Notes: generated by a model from the sequence alone, not told the origin. A DNA stretch of 16,845 nt from DALYDK01 sp964477125 (GCA_964477125.1 CAYZCZ010000017.1:1-16845), one strand, 5' to 3'. Positions 1-6,581 are shown, counted from the first letter of the stretch. A program made the numbers and translations.

Positions 1-261
1 CCTATAAAAGCCGAGAAATTACTACCAGCTGCATTGCAGGCTAGTAAGTTAATACAAAATAAGCAAAGCGTGCTGTCTTTTTGCCGGATGGGCCGGCACC
101 GTAGTGTGGCTATGGCCTGCGCAATACTCATTACACAAGGTTACAGTGCCAAGCAGGCAATGAGGCTAGTAAAAGAAAAAAGGCCAGTGGCCGACCCCTA
201 TATCAGCCATATAGCTAACACTATCAACCATTTCGAACAACTTTGGTTACAAAAAAAATAA
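1..261 (+). CDS. Dual-specificity/tyrosine phosphatase-like protein, C-terminal part
   Basis: The reading frame is open from the first base of the window, so the gene starts upstream and only the last 86 codons are seen. A CX5R phosphatase signature (CRMGRHRS, Cys at visible residue 28, Arg at 34, followed by Ser) sits after a hydrophobic strand and before a helix, as in dual-specificity and atypical protein phosphatases. The family's usual His before the catalytic Cys is replaced by Phe (SFC). The helix-rich tail (AKQAMRLVKEKRP) matches the region after the P-loop in these enzymes, which often contains an R-P pair. A TTG at 34 could serve as a start but would remove most of the fold, so I treat the gene as truncated by the window edge. 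The likely role is dephosphorylation of a phosphorylated protein or small molecule; the substrate is unknown. It converges on the deacetylase gene across a shared hairpin. Confidence 0.75.
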   Translation, partial: PIKAEKLLPAALQASKLIQNKQSVLSFCRMGRHRSVAMACAILITQGYSAKQAMRLVKEKRPVADPYISHIANTINHFEQLWLQKK

Positions 262-312
262 GCCCCGGTAGGGCGCTACAACCAATTCTCATGGTCGAGC
301 GCCCTACCTGGG
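251..312 (-). terminator. Rho-independent terminator of the minus-strand deacetylase gene
   Basis: Arms at 264-277 and 298-312 pair almost perfectly (AGCGCCCTACC against GGTAGGGCGCT, then CCC with GGG, with one bulged base at 309). The loop itself contains a short ACCA/TGGT pair. Read on the minus strand, the stem is followed by TTATTTTTTTT, a classical U tract (complement of 251-261). On the plus strand the stem could also end the phosphatase transcript, although the T tract on that side is weak. It lies exactly between two convergent genes. Confidence 0.85.
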
Positions 313-325
313 ACTTCTTGTGGTG

Positions 326-1033
326 TTATTCCACCAGCTGGGGGAGCTTAAGGCCCTTGTCCAAAACTGCGTCAATTACACCTGGTAGGACCTCCGCTGT
401 GTAAGGTGCCTGCATGTGTAGAAGAATCACTCCATTCTTCTGCACTGGCGGGGTTACGCCTGCTTCGCCATAGCGCACTCGCTTAACAATTTGCTTAGCG
501 CTTGCGCCAGCCCAGTCGCGAGTGTCCACGGTCCAGAAACATATTTGGTAGCCCATGCTACCGGCCACTGACTGAACCCGTGGGTCAAATGCTCCTGCGC
601 CATAGGGCGGGCGCAAAAGCATTGGGCTTGTTGTACCCTGAGCCCCACGCTCAATCTCCAAGCGCATACGTTTGTCGGACAAACGCGTGAAGTCTTCGTG
701 GCTGTAGCTGTGGTTGCCCAAATAGTGTCCCTGCCGGGTGATCTTTGCCATCAACCTAGGGTTGTTTTGTGCAAAGTACCCAACTGGGAAGAATATTGCG
801 CGGACATTGCGTTCGCGCAGTACCTTAAGGATTCCCTTGACTTGGCTGGGTGTGCCAGCATCGTCGAAGGTGATCCACACTTTCTTGCCGGGCATGTTAC
901 AGCTGACAATCTTCTTGTAGCTGGTAGAAATGCTCCCGGTAGGCAACACAGTCGCACTGCTTGGCATGGCAATTAATCCAAGTGCCATAGCCATAACCAA
1001 ACCGACTACCTTGAACAAGGCACGTTTTGGCAC
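326..1033 (-). CDS. Secreted NodB-type polysaccharide deacetylase
   Basis: A 235-residue protein with all NodB (carbohydrate esterase 4) motifs in order. Motif 1 is TFDDAG at 55-60, with the two metal/catalytic Asp residues (D57, D58); the usual TFDDG carries an extra Ala. Motif 2 is HSYSH at 108-112 (two metal His). Motif 3 is RPPYG at 141-145. Motif 4 is VDTRDW at 169-174. Motif 5 is LLH at 204-206. The N-terminus (KR, then a hydrophobic run 8-23, then SSA-T) is a good signal peptide, so the enzyme should act outside the membrane, removing N-acetyl groups from a GlcNAc-containing polymer or peptidoglycan. The start is GTG with AAGGAGAG (complement of 1042-1049) at good spacing. The gene looks clearly more GC-rich than its neighbours, which may reflect transfer or stronger codon selection. 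It has its own promoter and terminator. Confidence 0.9.
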   Translation of the reverse strand: MPKRALFKVVGLVMAMALGLIAMPSSATVLPTGSISTSYKKIVSCNMPGKKVWITFDDAGTPSQVKGILKVLRERNVRAIFFPVGYFAQNNPRLMAKITRQGHYLGNHSYSHEDFTRLSDKRMRLEIERGAQGTTSPMLLRPPYGAGAFDPRVQSVAGSMGYQICFWTVDTRDWAGASAKQIVKRVRYGEAGVTPPVQKNGVILLHMQAPYTAEVLPGVIDAVLDKGLKLPQLVE

Positions 1034-1068
1034 CTAAATCACTCTCCTTCATAGAAAATTCGTAGAAA

Positions 1069-1081
1069 TATAGGACCTATA
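1069..1081. promoter_or_regulatory. Palindrome at the deacetylase transcription start (operator candidate)
   Basis: TATAGG-A-CCTATA is a perfect odd palindrome centred at 1075. It lies immediately downstream of the predicted -10 box of the minus-strand promoter, so it covers the expected transcription start. Such a position suits a repressor site. The palindrome is AT-rich and only 13 bases long, so chance is possible. Confidence 0.35.
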
Positions 1082-1082
1082 A

Positions 1083-1110
1083 ACTATACAATACTTACAA
1101 AAAAAGTCAA
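1083..1110 (-). promoter_or_regulatory. Sigma70-type promoter of the deacetylase gene
   Basis: On the minus strand, TTGACT (1110-1105) is followed after 16 bases by TATAGT (1088-1083). The predicted start of transcription is near 1076, giving a leader of about 40 bases before the GTG start at 1033. Confidence 0.65.
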
Positions 1111-1206
1111 CTCCAAGGGGTACCATTTATCTCATACCAGCATCAAACTAATTTCTATCTCAAAACTCCAAAAGACAAGCTTAAGAAATATATTACATAT
1201 TAAATA

Positions 1207-1235
1207 TTTACAAAAATACAAACTTAGTGTATAGT
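1207..1235 (+). promoter_or_regulatory. Sigma70-type promoter of the LPATG-sortase-glycan operon
   Basis: TTTACA at 1207-1212 and TATAGT at 1230-1235 are separated by 17 bases. The predicted transcription start is near 1242, about 70 bases upstream of the first gene and only a few bases before a strong hairpin. The -10 hexamer is the same as in the divergent deacetylase promoter. Confidence 0.6.
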
Positions 1236-1248
1236 TACTTTAATTGAG

Positions 1249-1286
1249 GGTAGAAACATACTTAAGCGAGGTGTTTCTACCTTTTT
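1249..1286 (+). terminator. Leader hairpin with U tract (terminator or attenuator)
   Basis: GGTAGAAACA (1249-1258) pairs perfectly over ten bases with TGTTTCTACC (1272-1281), leaving a 13-base loop, and is followed at once by TTTTT and a further AATTTT. This is a canonical intrinsic terminator shape, yet no gene precedes it on the plus strand. It starts only a few bases after the predicted transcription start of the downstream operon. It could be an attenuator, a 5' stabilising stem, or a barrier to transcription coming from elsewhere. Confidence 0.65.
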
Positions 1287-1310
1287 AATTTTAGAAAATA
1301 GGAGGAATAA

Positions 1311-1496
1311 GTGAATTATCAATCTGGAACCACAGTGGCTGCTGGGGTGAGTGTAACTGTAGCAGGTATTGCAGTACTCCCCGCAACTGGCGAGACATCT
1401 ATACTTAGCTATGTAGCTATTGGCGCAATTGTTACTGGTGTAACACTCGTGCTTTTACAAGCTAGTGTTTTTGTTTACCGTTTAATTAATCGTTAG
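1311..1496 (+). CDS. LPATG-containing membrane mini-protein (putative sortase substrate)
   Basis: A 61-residue protein that starts with GTG behind a strong GGAGG (1301-1305). Residues 23-27 read LPATG, followed by Glu-Thr-Ser, a hydrophobic membrane segment at about 31-55 and a basic end (YRLINR). This is the order of a cell-wall sorting signal: LPxTG, membrane span, positive tail. The segment before it (about 7-22) is also hydrophobic and could be a signal or a second membrane pass, so the LPATG would lie in an extracytoplasmic loop. There is no room for a globular outer domain. Cleavage between Thr and Gly would leave a 26-residue N-terminal peptide to be transferred. The sortase gene starts 8 bases downstream, which strongly suggests an enzyme-substrate pair. 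Alternatively it is a small sortase partner whose LPATG is not cleaved. Confidence 0.7.
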   Translation: MNYQSGTTVAAGVSVTVAGIAVLPATGETSILSYVAIGAIVTGVTLVLLQASVFVYRLINR

Positions 1497-1504
1497 GTAA
1501 AACT

Positions 1505-2071
1505 ATGAGTACACTGAAGTTGTTGGTTGCGATTTTTGCCGTTAACCTGCTTGCTATTAGTGGAGCGGTCTATGCTTTTGCACCAAATAATACCCATGGA
1601 AACTTGGAATTAAAAAAAGTTAGTATCCAAAAACCAAGTGATGACACACCAAATTTAATAATAGGTAAGCCTGAAAGGCTCCTAATTCCAGCTGCTCAGA
1701 TAAATATCGATGTGGTGGATGGTGCATACGATCCTGTCACGACAAAATGGACACTATCTAATGACAAAGCTCATTTTGCACTAATGAGTAGTGAGGCCAA
1801 TAATATGCTTGGAAATACATTTATTTATGGTCACAACAATAAACAAGTGTTTGCTTCTCTTTATAATACTAAGATTGGAGACATTGCTAATATAAAAACG
1901 GTCAATGGCAAGGTATTCGTCTACAAATTAGTTCACTCAAGAGAAGTAAATCCAGAAGACGTCAGTGTTTTTGAATACCGTGGTCGTCCGGTGTTAACTA
2001 TTCAGACTTGTTCGGGTAGCTGGTATGACAAGCGAAAATTATTTACATTCGAATTTATTGAGGTGTCTTAA
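1505..2071 (+). CDS. Sortase family transpeptidase
   Basis: A 188-residue protein with an N-terminal membrane anchor (about 4-26) and a sortase domain from about 55 to the end. The catalytic His is H110 in FIYGHNN, the catalytic Cys is C169 in TIQTCSG, and the conserved Arg is R177, eight residues later (WYDKRKLF). The sequence before it (LLIPAAQINIDVV) resembles the first strand of class D/E-like sortases. The enzyme should cut an LPxTG-type signal between Thr and Gly outside the membrane and link the acyl product to an amine. Its obvious candidate substrate is the LPATG protein encoded just upstream. It is followed by a glycosyltransferase gene with no intervening base, so the genes are likely translated together. 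The exact sortase class cannot be decided by eye. Confidence 0.88.
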   Translation: MSTLKLLVAIFAVNLLAISGAVYAFAPNNTHGNLELKKVSIQKPSDDTPNLIIGKPERLLIPAAQINIDVVDGAYDPVTTKWTLSNDKAHFALMSSEANNMLGNTFIYGHNNKQVFASLYNTKIGDIANIKTVNGKVFVYKLVHSREVNPEDVSVFEYRGRPVLTIQTCSGSWYDKRKLFTFEFIEVS

Positions 2072-3358
2072 ATGCTAATTAGTATTATTCTGGTTGTTTT
2101 CACCCTTACGGTCGTAATTACTACAATTTATAGTATGTTAATGTTAATTGGATCGAGCGTTTACGACGTAGATGCTATTAAACAGTCAAAAAAACCTCAA
2201 TTTGTTACAAAAACTAAAATTAAACGATATCGACCTCTAGTCAGTATTGTTATTCCAGTATTTAATGAAGAGATTGGCATTAACCGCTGTCTTAATGGCC
2301 TGAATAAATTAAGATATAGAAAAGTAGAAATAATTGTTGCTGACGATAAATCGACAGATCAGACCAGACAGATTATCAGAGCATATATAAAGAACCATCC
2401 TGACCGTAATATAAGGCTGGTTTGTAAGCGTAAAAATGGCGGGCGCGGTGCTGCTATTAACTTAGGTGCAAAACATGCAAAAGGCGAAATAGTTATAGCA
2501 TTTGATGCCGATTGCATATTCGATAAGCATTCTATACACAGGCTAGTAGCTCATTTTGCAGATGACAGAGTTGCGGCAGTTGCTGCGAATGTGAGAGTTA
2601 TGGACAACGGAACAGTACTTAGTATGTTACAGAAGTTGGAGTATTTGATAAGCTTTCGTTCAAAAAAGTTTAATACTATTACCAACAGCGAATATATTAT
2701 TGGTGGAGCAGGCGCTAGTTATCGAAAATTAATTCTAGACAAAGAAGGTGGTTTCGATGAAAGTATGAAAACCGAGGACATAGAGTTTTCTATGAGAATA
2801 GCAAAAAATAATGGTACTAAAGCTAAGTTGATTTATGCAAGTGACTACCTGGTTCACACAGAACCCGTACCAACCTATCAGGGACTTTTCAGACAGCGCT
2901 ACCGCTGGAAATTTGGTAGTCTTCAGGCTTTGTATAAGAACCGGGCGCTCGTAATATCTAGCAATCATAGTCAGAACAAATTTATGGGTTGGGTTAGATT
3001 ACCACTTGCCATTTGGTCAGAAGTAATGCTTCTACTGGAACCAATACTTTTTGGTTTATTCGTTTATATCGCGGTTGTCGGCAAGAATCCTTGGTTATTT
3101 ATTAGCGCAAGTTTGGCATATGCGATAGTTACCTGGTTAGCTATTTGGTCAGATGAACATTATTCCACTAGCACAAGATTAAAACTATCCTTTTTAGCTC
3201 CATTTATGTATGTTGCTTCACTTGTAATTAGCGTAATACAGGTAGTAGCAGCCTTTAAGTGTTTAGCCAACTTCATGACTATAACGGGTAGAGTTAAAGT
3301 AGACGGTACATATATATCAACAGAGCGATTTAGAAACAGCTTAGAGGTTAGTGTATGA
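2072..3358 (+). CDS. Family 2 processive glycosyltransferase (PgaC/IcaA/hyaluronan synthase-like)
   Basis: A 428-residue membrane protein. It has one N-terminal membrane span (about 3-27), a cytoplasmic GT2 domain starting at VSIVIPVFNEE (57-67), and three or so C-terminal spans (about 311-337, 341-359, 372-397). The GT2 motifs are complete: ADD near 90-92, DAD at 145-147 (metal/UDP binding), TED at 234-236 (catalytic base) and QRYRW at 275-279, the QxxRW hallmark of processive synthases. The length agrees with PgaC/IcaA-type poly-GlcNAc synthases. It probably polymerises and exports a UDP-sugar-derived chain. The ATG follows the sortase stop directly, with GAGGTG inside the sortase end as ribosome site. 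The last four bases overlap the downstream deacetylase gene (ATGA), mirroring synthase-deacetylase pairs such as pgaC/pgaB and icaA/icaB. The polymer itself is not determined. Confidence 0.88.
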   Translation: MLISIILVVFTLTVVITTIYSMLMLIGSSVYDVDAIKQSKKPQFVTKTKIKRYRPLVSIVIPVFNEEIGINRCLNGLNKLRYRKVEIIVADDKSTDQTRQIIRAYIKNHPDRNIRLVCKRKNGGRGAAINLGAKHAKGEIVIAFDADCIFDKHSIHRLVAHFADDRVAAVAANVRVMDNGTVLSMLQKLEYLISFRSKKFNTITNSEYIIGGAGASYRKLILDKEGGFDESMKTEDIEFSMRIAKNNGTKAKLIYASDYLVHTEPVPTYQGLFRQRYRWKFGSLQALYKNRALVISSNHSQNKFMGWVRLPLAIWSEVMLLLEPILFGLFVYIAVVGKNPWLFISASLAYAIVTWLAIWSDEHYSTSTRLKLSFLAPFMYVASLVISVIQVVAAFKCLANFMTITGRVKVDGTYISTERFRNSLEVSV

Positions 3359-5049
3359 GCCAAGAATATTTAAGATTTTGGCTTAATCGCTTTAAATCAG
3401 CATACTTGGTGATGCCTTTTTTAACAATCTTATTACTAATGGTTTGGGTAAAAGTAATAGCACCTGCAGAAAGCTTACCTTTTGATGTTGTCTCAACTAG
3501 TCAGGGTAATTTGTTAGAAAACCCTAGCTTTGAGTATTGGCAAAACGGCTTACCAAGCGGTTGGTCTGTAGTAACTCCTAAAAATTCAATCGCTGAGTAT
3601 GATGTTACTAAGATATCTGGCCAAATTGACGGCTCGGGATTGTTCGTTAATGTACCGACTTTGCAACAAGGTGTAGTTGAGATTAGCTCGCCAAGAATAA
3701 ATATCAATCCTAATAGCCAATATTTCTTCAAGTCATTTTATAAGACAGATACTTCTGTAAGTATTTTTGCAAAATACTATTACCAAGACGGTAATACTAG
3801 CTATACGCTAGTTAAAGAACTGCCCGACTATGATTACGATCTTTCTAGCATGAGCGCAGTCATTAAGCCAGAACCGTCTGCTCGGTCTATGCAAATTATT
3901 GTAATGGTGAATAGCATTGGATATTTAGACATGGATTCAGCCTATGTTACACGGAAGTCGGATACTAATAATTTAGCCACAAGCGTCATTCGCAAACAAA
4001 AACCAACATATTGGAATATGAACCAAAGTAATGTGTCAAAAACTACTTCATCTTATAGCCAACAGCCCGACAGAGTAAAACTTCAAGCAGATATGTTAGA
4101 CACTACTAGCTGGAGATCGTCTTGGATAACTGTCAATCCTAGCGAACTTTATGGAGTCAATTTTGAATACGAAGCGACTAATTTCGTAGGTGTTTGGGTA
4201 GATTTTTTACGCACTGATGGTAGCGAATTTTCTTGGAAAATATCCGATTTACCACCAAGTCCTTATAGAAGCAATAGTTTCATAGATGTAGAGATCCCAA
4301 AAGATGTTATAGCCTTTCAAGTCTCATATCAGATACTTGAGCAGGGTAGTTTAAAAACAGATAATGTCTTTTTAAGCCGTAAGGAAGAATCAAAAAGTTT
4401 TATATCTCCCGCTATTTCGGTTACATTCGACGATGGATGGTCTTCCGGAAAGGAAAATGGTACTGAAATACTAAGCGAAATGGGTGACATGAAAGCTACA
4501 TACTATATCAACCCAGGATTGTTGAATACACCTGAAGTAATGACGGAAGATGATATACGACAATTAATTAGCCAAGGACATCAGATTGGTTCGCACACAA
4601 ATACGCATATAGATATAACTTCTTATGAGCCAGATTATGTTCGTAGTGAAATGATAAAGTCTAACGACTTCTTGCATAGTTTAGGTATACAACAAATTGA
4701 TTTTGCCAGCCCTTACGGAAAATATGACTATAATGTTATGGATCAAGTTATGGCGCTCCATACGTCACACCGAGGCACAGAGAAGGGTATAAATACAAAG
4801 CATAATTTGGACAAATCAACACTAAAGGGATTATTTATTAGAAAAGATACCACGGATGCAGAGCTAAGAGAGTATGTTAGCCGTACCAAAGAAACAAATG
4901 GCTGGCTAATTTTAATCTATCATAAGATTGAAGCAAGTGATTCGAAATTTGATGTTGATCGTGAAACTTTCCAGAGACATATGCAAATAGTAAAAGAGTC
5001 AAACATTCCCGTAAAGACGGTCCGCTCCACACTCGATGGTCTGAAATAG
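3355..5049 (+). CDS. Membrane-anchored polysaccharide deacetylase with N-terminal beta-rich modules
   Basis: A 564-residue protein. It carries a membrane anchor or signal at about 17-36, a large extracytoplasmic region, and a C-terminal NodB domain from about 352. The N-terminal region begins with NLLENPSFEYWQNGLPSGW (52-70), a typical opening of carbohydrate-binding jelly-roll modules. A second similar beta-rich unit may span about 215-342. NodB motifs are TFDDG (357-361), HTNTH (414-418, metal His) and SPYG (452-455, where the usual leading Arg is replaced). The last motif is ILIYH (519-523). The motif-4 Asp-x-x-Asp-Trp is not obvious, so the active site is somewhat divergent. It likely deacetylates the polymer made by the overlapping upstream synthase, as PgaB/IcaB do. 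The ATG overlaps the synthase stop by four bases, indicating translational coupling. Confidence 0.85.
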   Translation: MSQEYLRFWLNRFKSAYLVMPFLTILLLMVWVKVIAPAESLPFDVVSTSQGNLLENPSFEYWQNGLPSGWSVVTPKNSIAEYDVTKISGQIDGSGLFVNVPTLQQGVVEISSPRININPNSQYFFKSFYKTDTSVSIFAKYYYQDGNTSYTLVKELPDYDYDLSSMSAVIKPEPSARSMQIIVMVNSIGYLDMDSAYVTRKSDTNNLATSVIRKQKPTYWNMNQSNVSKTTSSYSQQPDRVKLQADMLDTTSWRSSWITVNPSELYGVNFEYEATNFVGVWVDFLRTDGSEFSWKISDLPPSPYRSNSFIDVEIPKDVIAFQVSYQILEQGSLKTDNVFLSRKEESKSFISPAISVTFDDGWSSGKENGTEILSEMGDMKATYYINPGLLNTPEVMTEDDIRQLISQGHQIGSHTNTHIDITSYEPDYVRSEMIKSNDFLHSLGIQQIDFASPYGKYDYNVMDQVMALHTSHRGTEKGINTKHNLDKSTLKGLFIRKDTTDAELREYVSRTKETNGWLILIYHKIEASDSKFDVDRETFQRHMQIVKESNIPVKTVRSTLDGLK

Positions 5050-5478
5050 TATTTTATACCAACTACACTTACAAAACGGTGTCTTAACTCACCTTCTTCC
5101 AATAGGTACATCCCAAATAAGCGCACTAACCATGGTAAAAAGTACTATGCGTTTATTGGTGGTGGTATAGATGACCCAGAAACGCCCGAACAAGCTGTAG
5201 TTAGGGAAGTGTACGAAGAAACATCACTAAAAGTAAAAGTAGTTAAACAATTATATGAAATACATAATGTAAATAATGAAAACCATTTTGTATTTTTGTG
5301 TGAATATTTAGGCGGCGTGCCAGCATTGCAAAAGGGAACAAACGAATATACCGAGCATGTTCTTGGCAAAAATACACATATTCCAACCTGGGCTCCTTTA
5401 GATGAACTAAAAAAATTATCAATTTATCCAGATGTTATTAAACAAAAATTAATTACCGACTTTTTGGGCACGGTATAA
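5050..5478 (+). pseudogene. Nudix hydrolase remnant lacking a start codon
   Basis: An open frame holds a clear Nudix box. The box runs G(x5)E(x7)REVYEETSL from about 5161, with Ser in place of the usual Gly in EExGU. It is preceded by HGKKYYAFIGG, as expected for the strand before the box, and the rest of the domain runs to a TAA at 5476. The frame from the TAG at 5047 to the box has no ATG, GTG or TTG. The first usable start is a GTG at 5209, inside the Nudix box, which would remove its Gly and first Glu. The normal N-terminal strands are also not recognisable in any frame. I therefore call it a 5'-truncated remnant, possibly formed by a deletion that joined it to the end of the deacetylase gene. 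A rare ATA or ATC start cannot be excluded. An intact protein would hydrolyse a nucleoside diphosphate-linked compound. Confidence 0.65.
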
Positions 5479-5510
5479 ATAAATAATTTCGTAATTACTA
5501 ATTACAGGGT

Positions 5511-5516
5511 TAAAAT
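5511..5516 (+). promoter_or_regulatory. Putative -10 box of the ITPA-like gene
   Basis: TAAAAT ends 7 bases before the ATG at 5524, with no clear -35 and no Shine-Dalgarno sequence. A transcript from here would begin at or next to that ATG, i.e. be leaderless. A 15-base palindrome (GTAATTA-C-TAATTAC, 5491-5505) lies just upstream. Confidence 0.35.
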
Positions 5517-5523
5517 TATGGTT

Positions 5524-6072
5524 ATGAAAGATTTTGTGTTTGTTACTGGCAATTTAAACAAAGTTCATTGGTTAGAGGTCTTTTTGGGTGCTAAAGTAGC
5601 CCATAAATCGCTAGATTTAGAAGAAATACAATCATTAGACCCACAAAAGGTAATTGCCCATAAAACTAAGCAAGCATATGCCATATTAAAGCGCCCTGTT
5701 TTAGTAGAAGATACATCTTTAAGGTTTAATGCACTTGGCAAACTGCCAGGCCCGTTCATAAAATTCTTTTTAGAAGAATTGGGTAATACAGGTTTATGCA
5801 ATCTTGTTTCAACTTATACAGACAAAACTGCAGAAGCAAGTGTTATTTATGGGTATTATAATGGGCAACAAATAAAGTATTTTCAGGCGACAAAAAAGGG
5901 AACAATAGCAATTAATCCTAGGGGTGAAATGGGCCATGGATGGGACCCGATATTTATTCCACAAGGCAGTAATAAGTCATATGGTGAAATGACTCAACAA
6001 GAATACGAGTCAGACGATGTCTCACTCCGTAAAAAAGCCGTAAAGCTTTTTAAAGAGTTTGCCTCACAATAA
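5524..6072 (+). CDS. ITPA/Ham1-type non-canonical purine NTP pyrophosphatase
   Basis: A 182-residue protein of the Ham1/RdgB/ITPA family. These enzymes hydrolyse dITP, ITP and XTP to monophosphates and pyrophosphate, which keeps deaminated purines out of DNA and RNA. Family signatures are FVTGNLNK (6-13, phosphate-binding loop), VEDTSL (61-66, with acidic E62/D63 for metal and catalysis) and GHGWDPIF (137-144). LPGPFIKFFL (74-83) and GEMTQQE are closer to the eukaryotic ITPA branch than to E. coli RdgB, as I remember those sequences. The base-contacting SHR triad near the C-terminus is SLR here (167-169), so a usually conserved His is missing. ATG 5524 is preferred because it gives the usual N-terminus and a putative leaderless transcript; ATG 5518 adds two residues. 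Confidence 0.85.
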   Translation: MKDFVFVTGNLNKVHWLEVFLGAKVAHKSLDLEEIQSLDPQKVIAHKTKQAYAILKRPVLVEDTSLRFNALGKLPGPFIKFFLEELGNTGLCNLVSTYTDKTAEASVIYGYYNGQQIKYFQATKKGTIAINPRGEMGHGWDPIFIPQGSNKSYGEMTQQEYESDDVSLRKKAVKLFKEFASQ

Positions 6073-6112
6073 TAAAAAATTCTGTTAGTTTAATTCCATA
6101 TTCCACATCTAT

Positions 6113-6533
6113 TCAAGTTAATTGGGTGGGTATTGGGAAAGAATGTATGTATTTTGCTAGTGCGTTTGGGTCTTTGGTTAGGTTTACTTCAATATAGTTG
6201 TCTAAAACGCCATGTTTTATTAAGTCTTGCTTTTCTTCGTAAAACAAATCTTCGTCGAACCATAAAAATGGTTGGCTAAAGTCAATTGCCCTGGTCTTGG
6301 CTAGGTCCCAGGTAGTTGGTTTTATTTTGCGCATTAAGTTCTACAGTCTTGGCATCAAACAAGTGGCCAATATGGCTTATTGGCACGCTGGCATCGCCGT
6401 TGCAGTGGGTAGTAAGCCAATATGTACTGTCGGGGTAGCTTGTTAAAACGTATTCCAAAAACTCGCTTGCATAGTTTGCAGGGTGCAGGTTATTAGCTAA
6501 CAAAACACCGTCTATATCTAAATAAATATTCAT
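6113..6533 (-). pseudogene. HAD-like hydrolase gene broken by a single-base frameshift
   Basis: Two overlapping minus-strand frames make up one protein. The first (from ATG 6533) starts MNIYLDIDGVLL, with the HAD motif DxD (D6, D8), and continues to YWLTTHCNGDA and FDAKTVEL. The second carries MRKIKPTTWDLAKTRAIDF, then FLWFDEDLF (acidic late HAD motif), and ends with TGA at 6113. Near 6335 one extra base (CTT-A-ATG) separates them; removing it gives a smooth TVEL-MRKIKPTTW join. Without the shift the first frame runs on for 18 unrelated residues and stops at 6282. The length of the joined product (about 139 residues) fits small HAD-like proteins. It may be a true loss, a phase-variable or recoded site, or a sequencing error. 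There is no homopolymer at the site that would favour slippage. Confidence 0.75.
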
Positions 6534-6541
6534 ATAAAACT

Positions 6542-6547
6542 ATTCTG
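6542..6547 (-). promoter_or_regulatory. Putative -10 box of the HAD-like gene
   Basis: On the minus strand CAGAAT ends exactly 8 bases before the ATG at 6533. No Shine-Dalgarno sequence is present, so a leaderless transcript is possible. The hexamer matches TATAAT at four of six positions, and no good -35 is seen. Confidence 0.3.
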
Positions 6548-6581
6548 ATAGCCTAGCGCACTTATAGCAACCTATTTAGCG

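Noticed and set aside
326..976. Plus-strand and alternate minus-strand frames of 60-92 residues across the deacetylase gene
   Set aside because: Open frames are common opposite a GC-richer gene; the 235-residue frame alone has a signal peptide, all five NodB motifs and a good ribosome site.
5047..5478. Translation through the TAG to give a deacetylase-Nudix fusion
   Set aside because: TAG ends other genes here (for example hsdR), the deacetylase ends normally, and being in the same frame has a one-in-three chance; kept only as an alternative in the Nudix entry.
5491..5505. Palindrome GTAATTA-C-TAATTAC as a terminator or operator
   Set aside because: The one-base loop excludes an RNA hairpin, it has no U tract, and it is very AT-rich, so chance is likely; noted only beside the putative -10 box.
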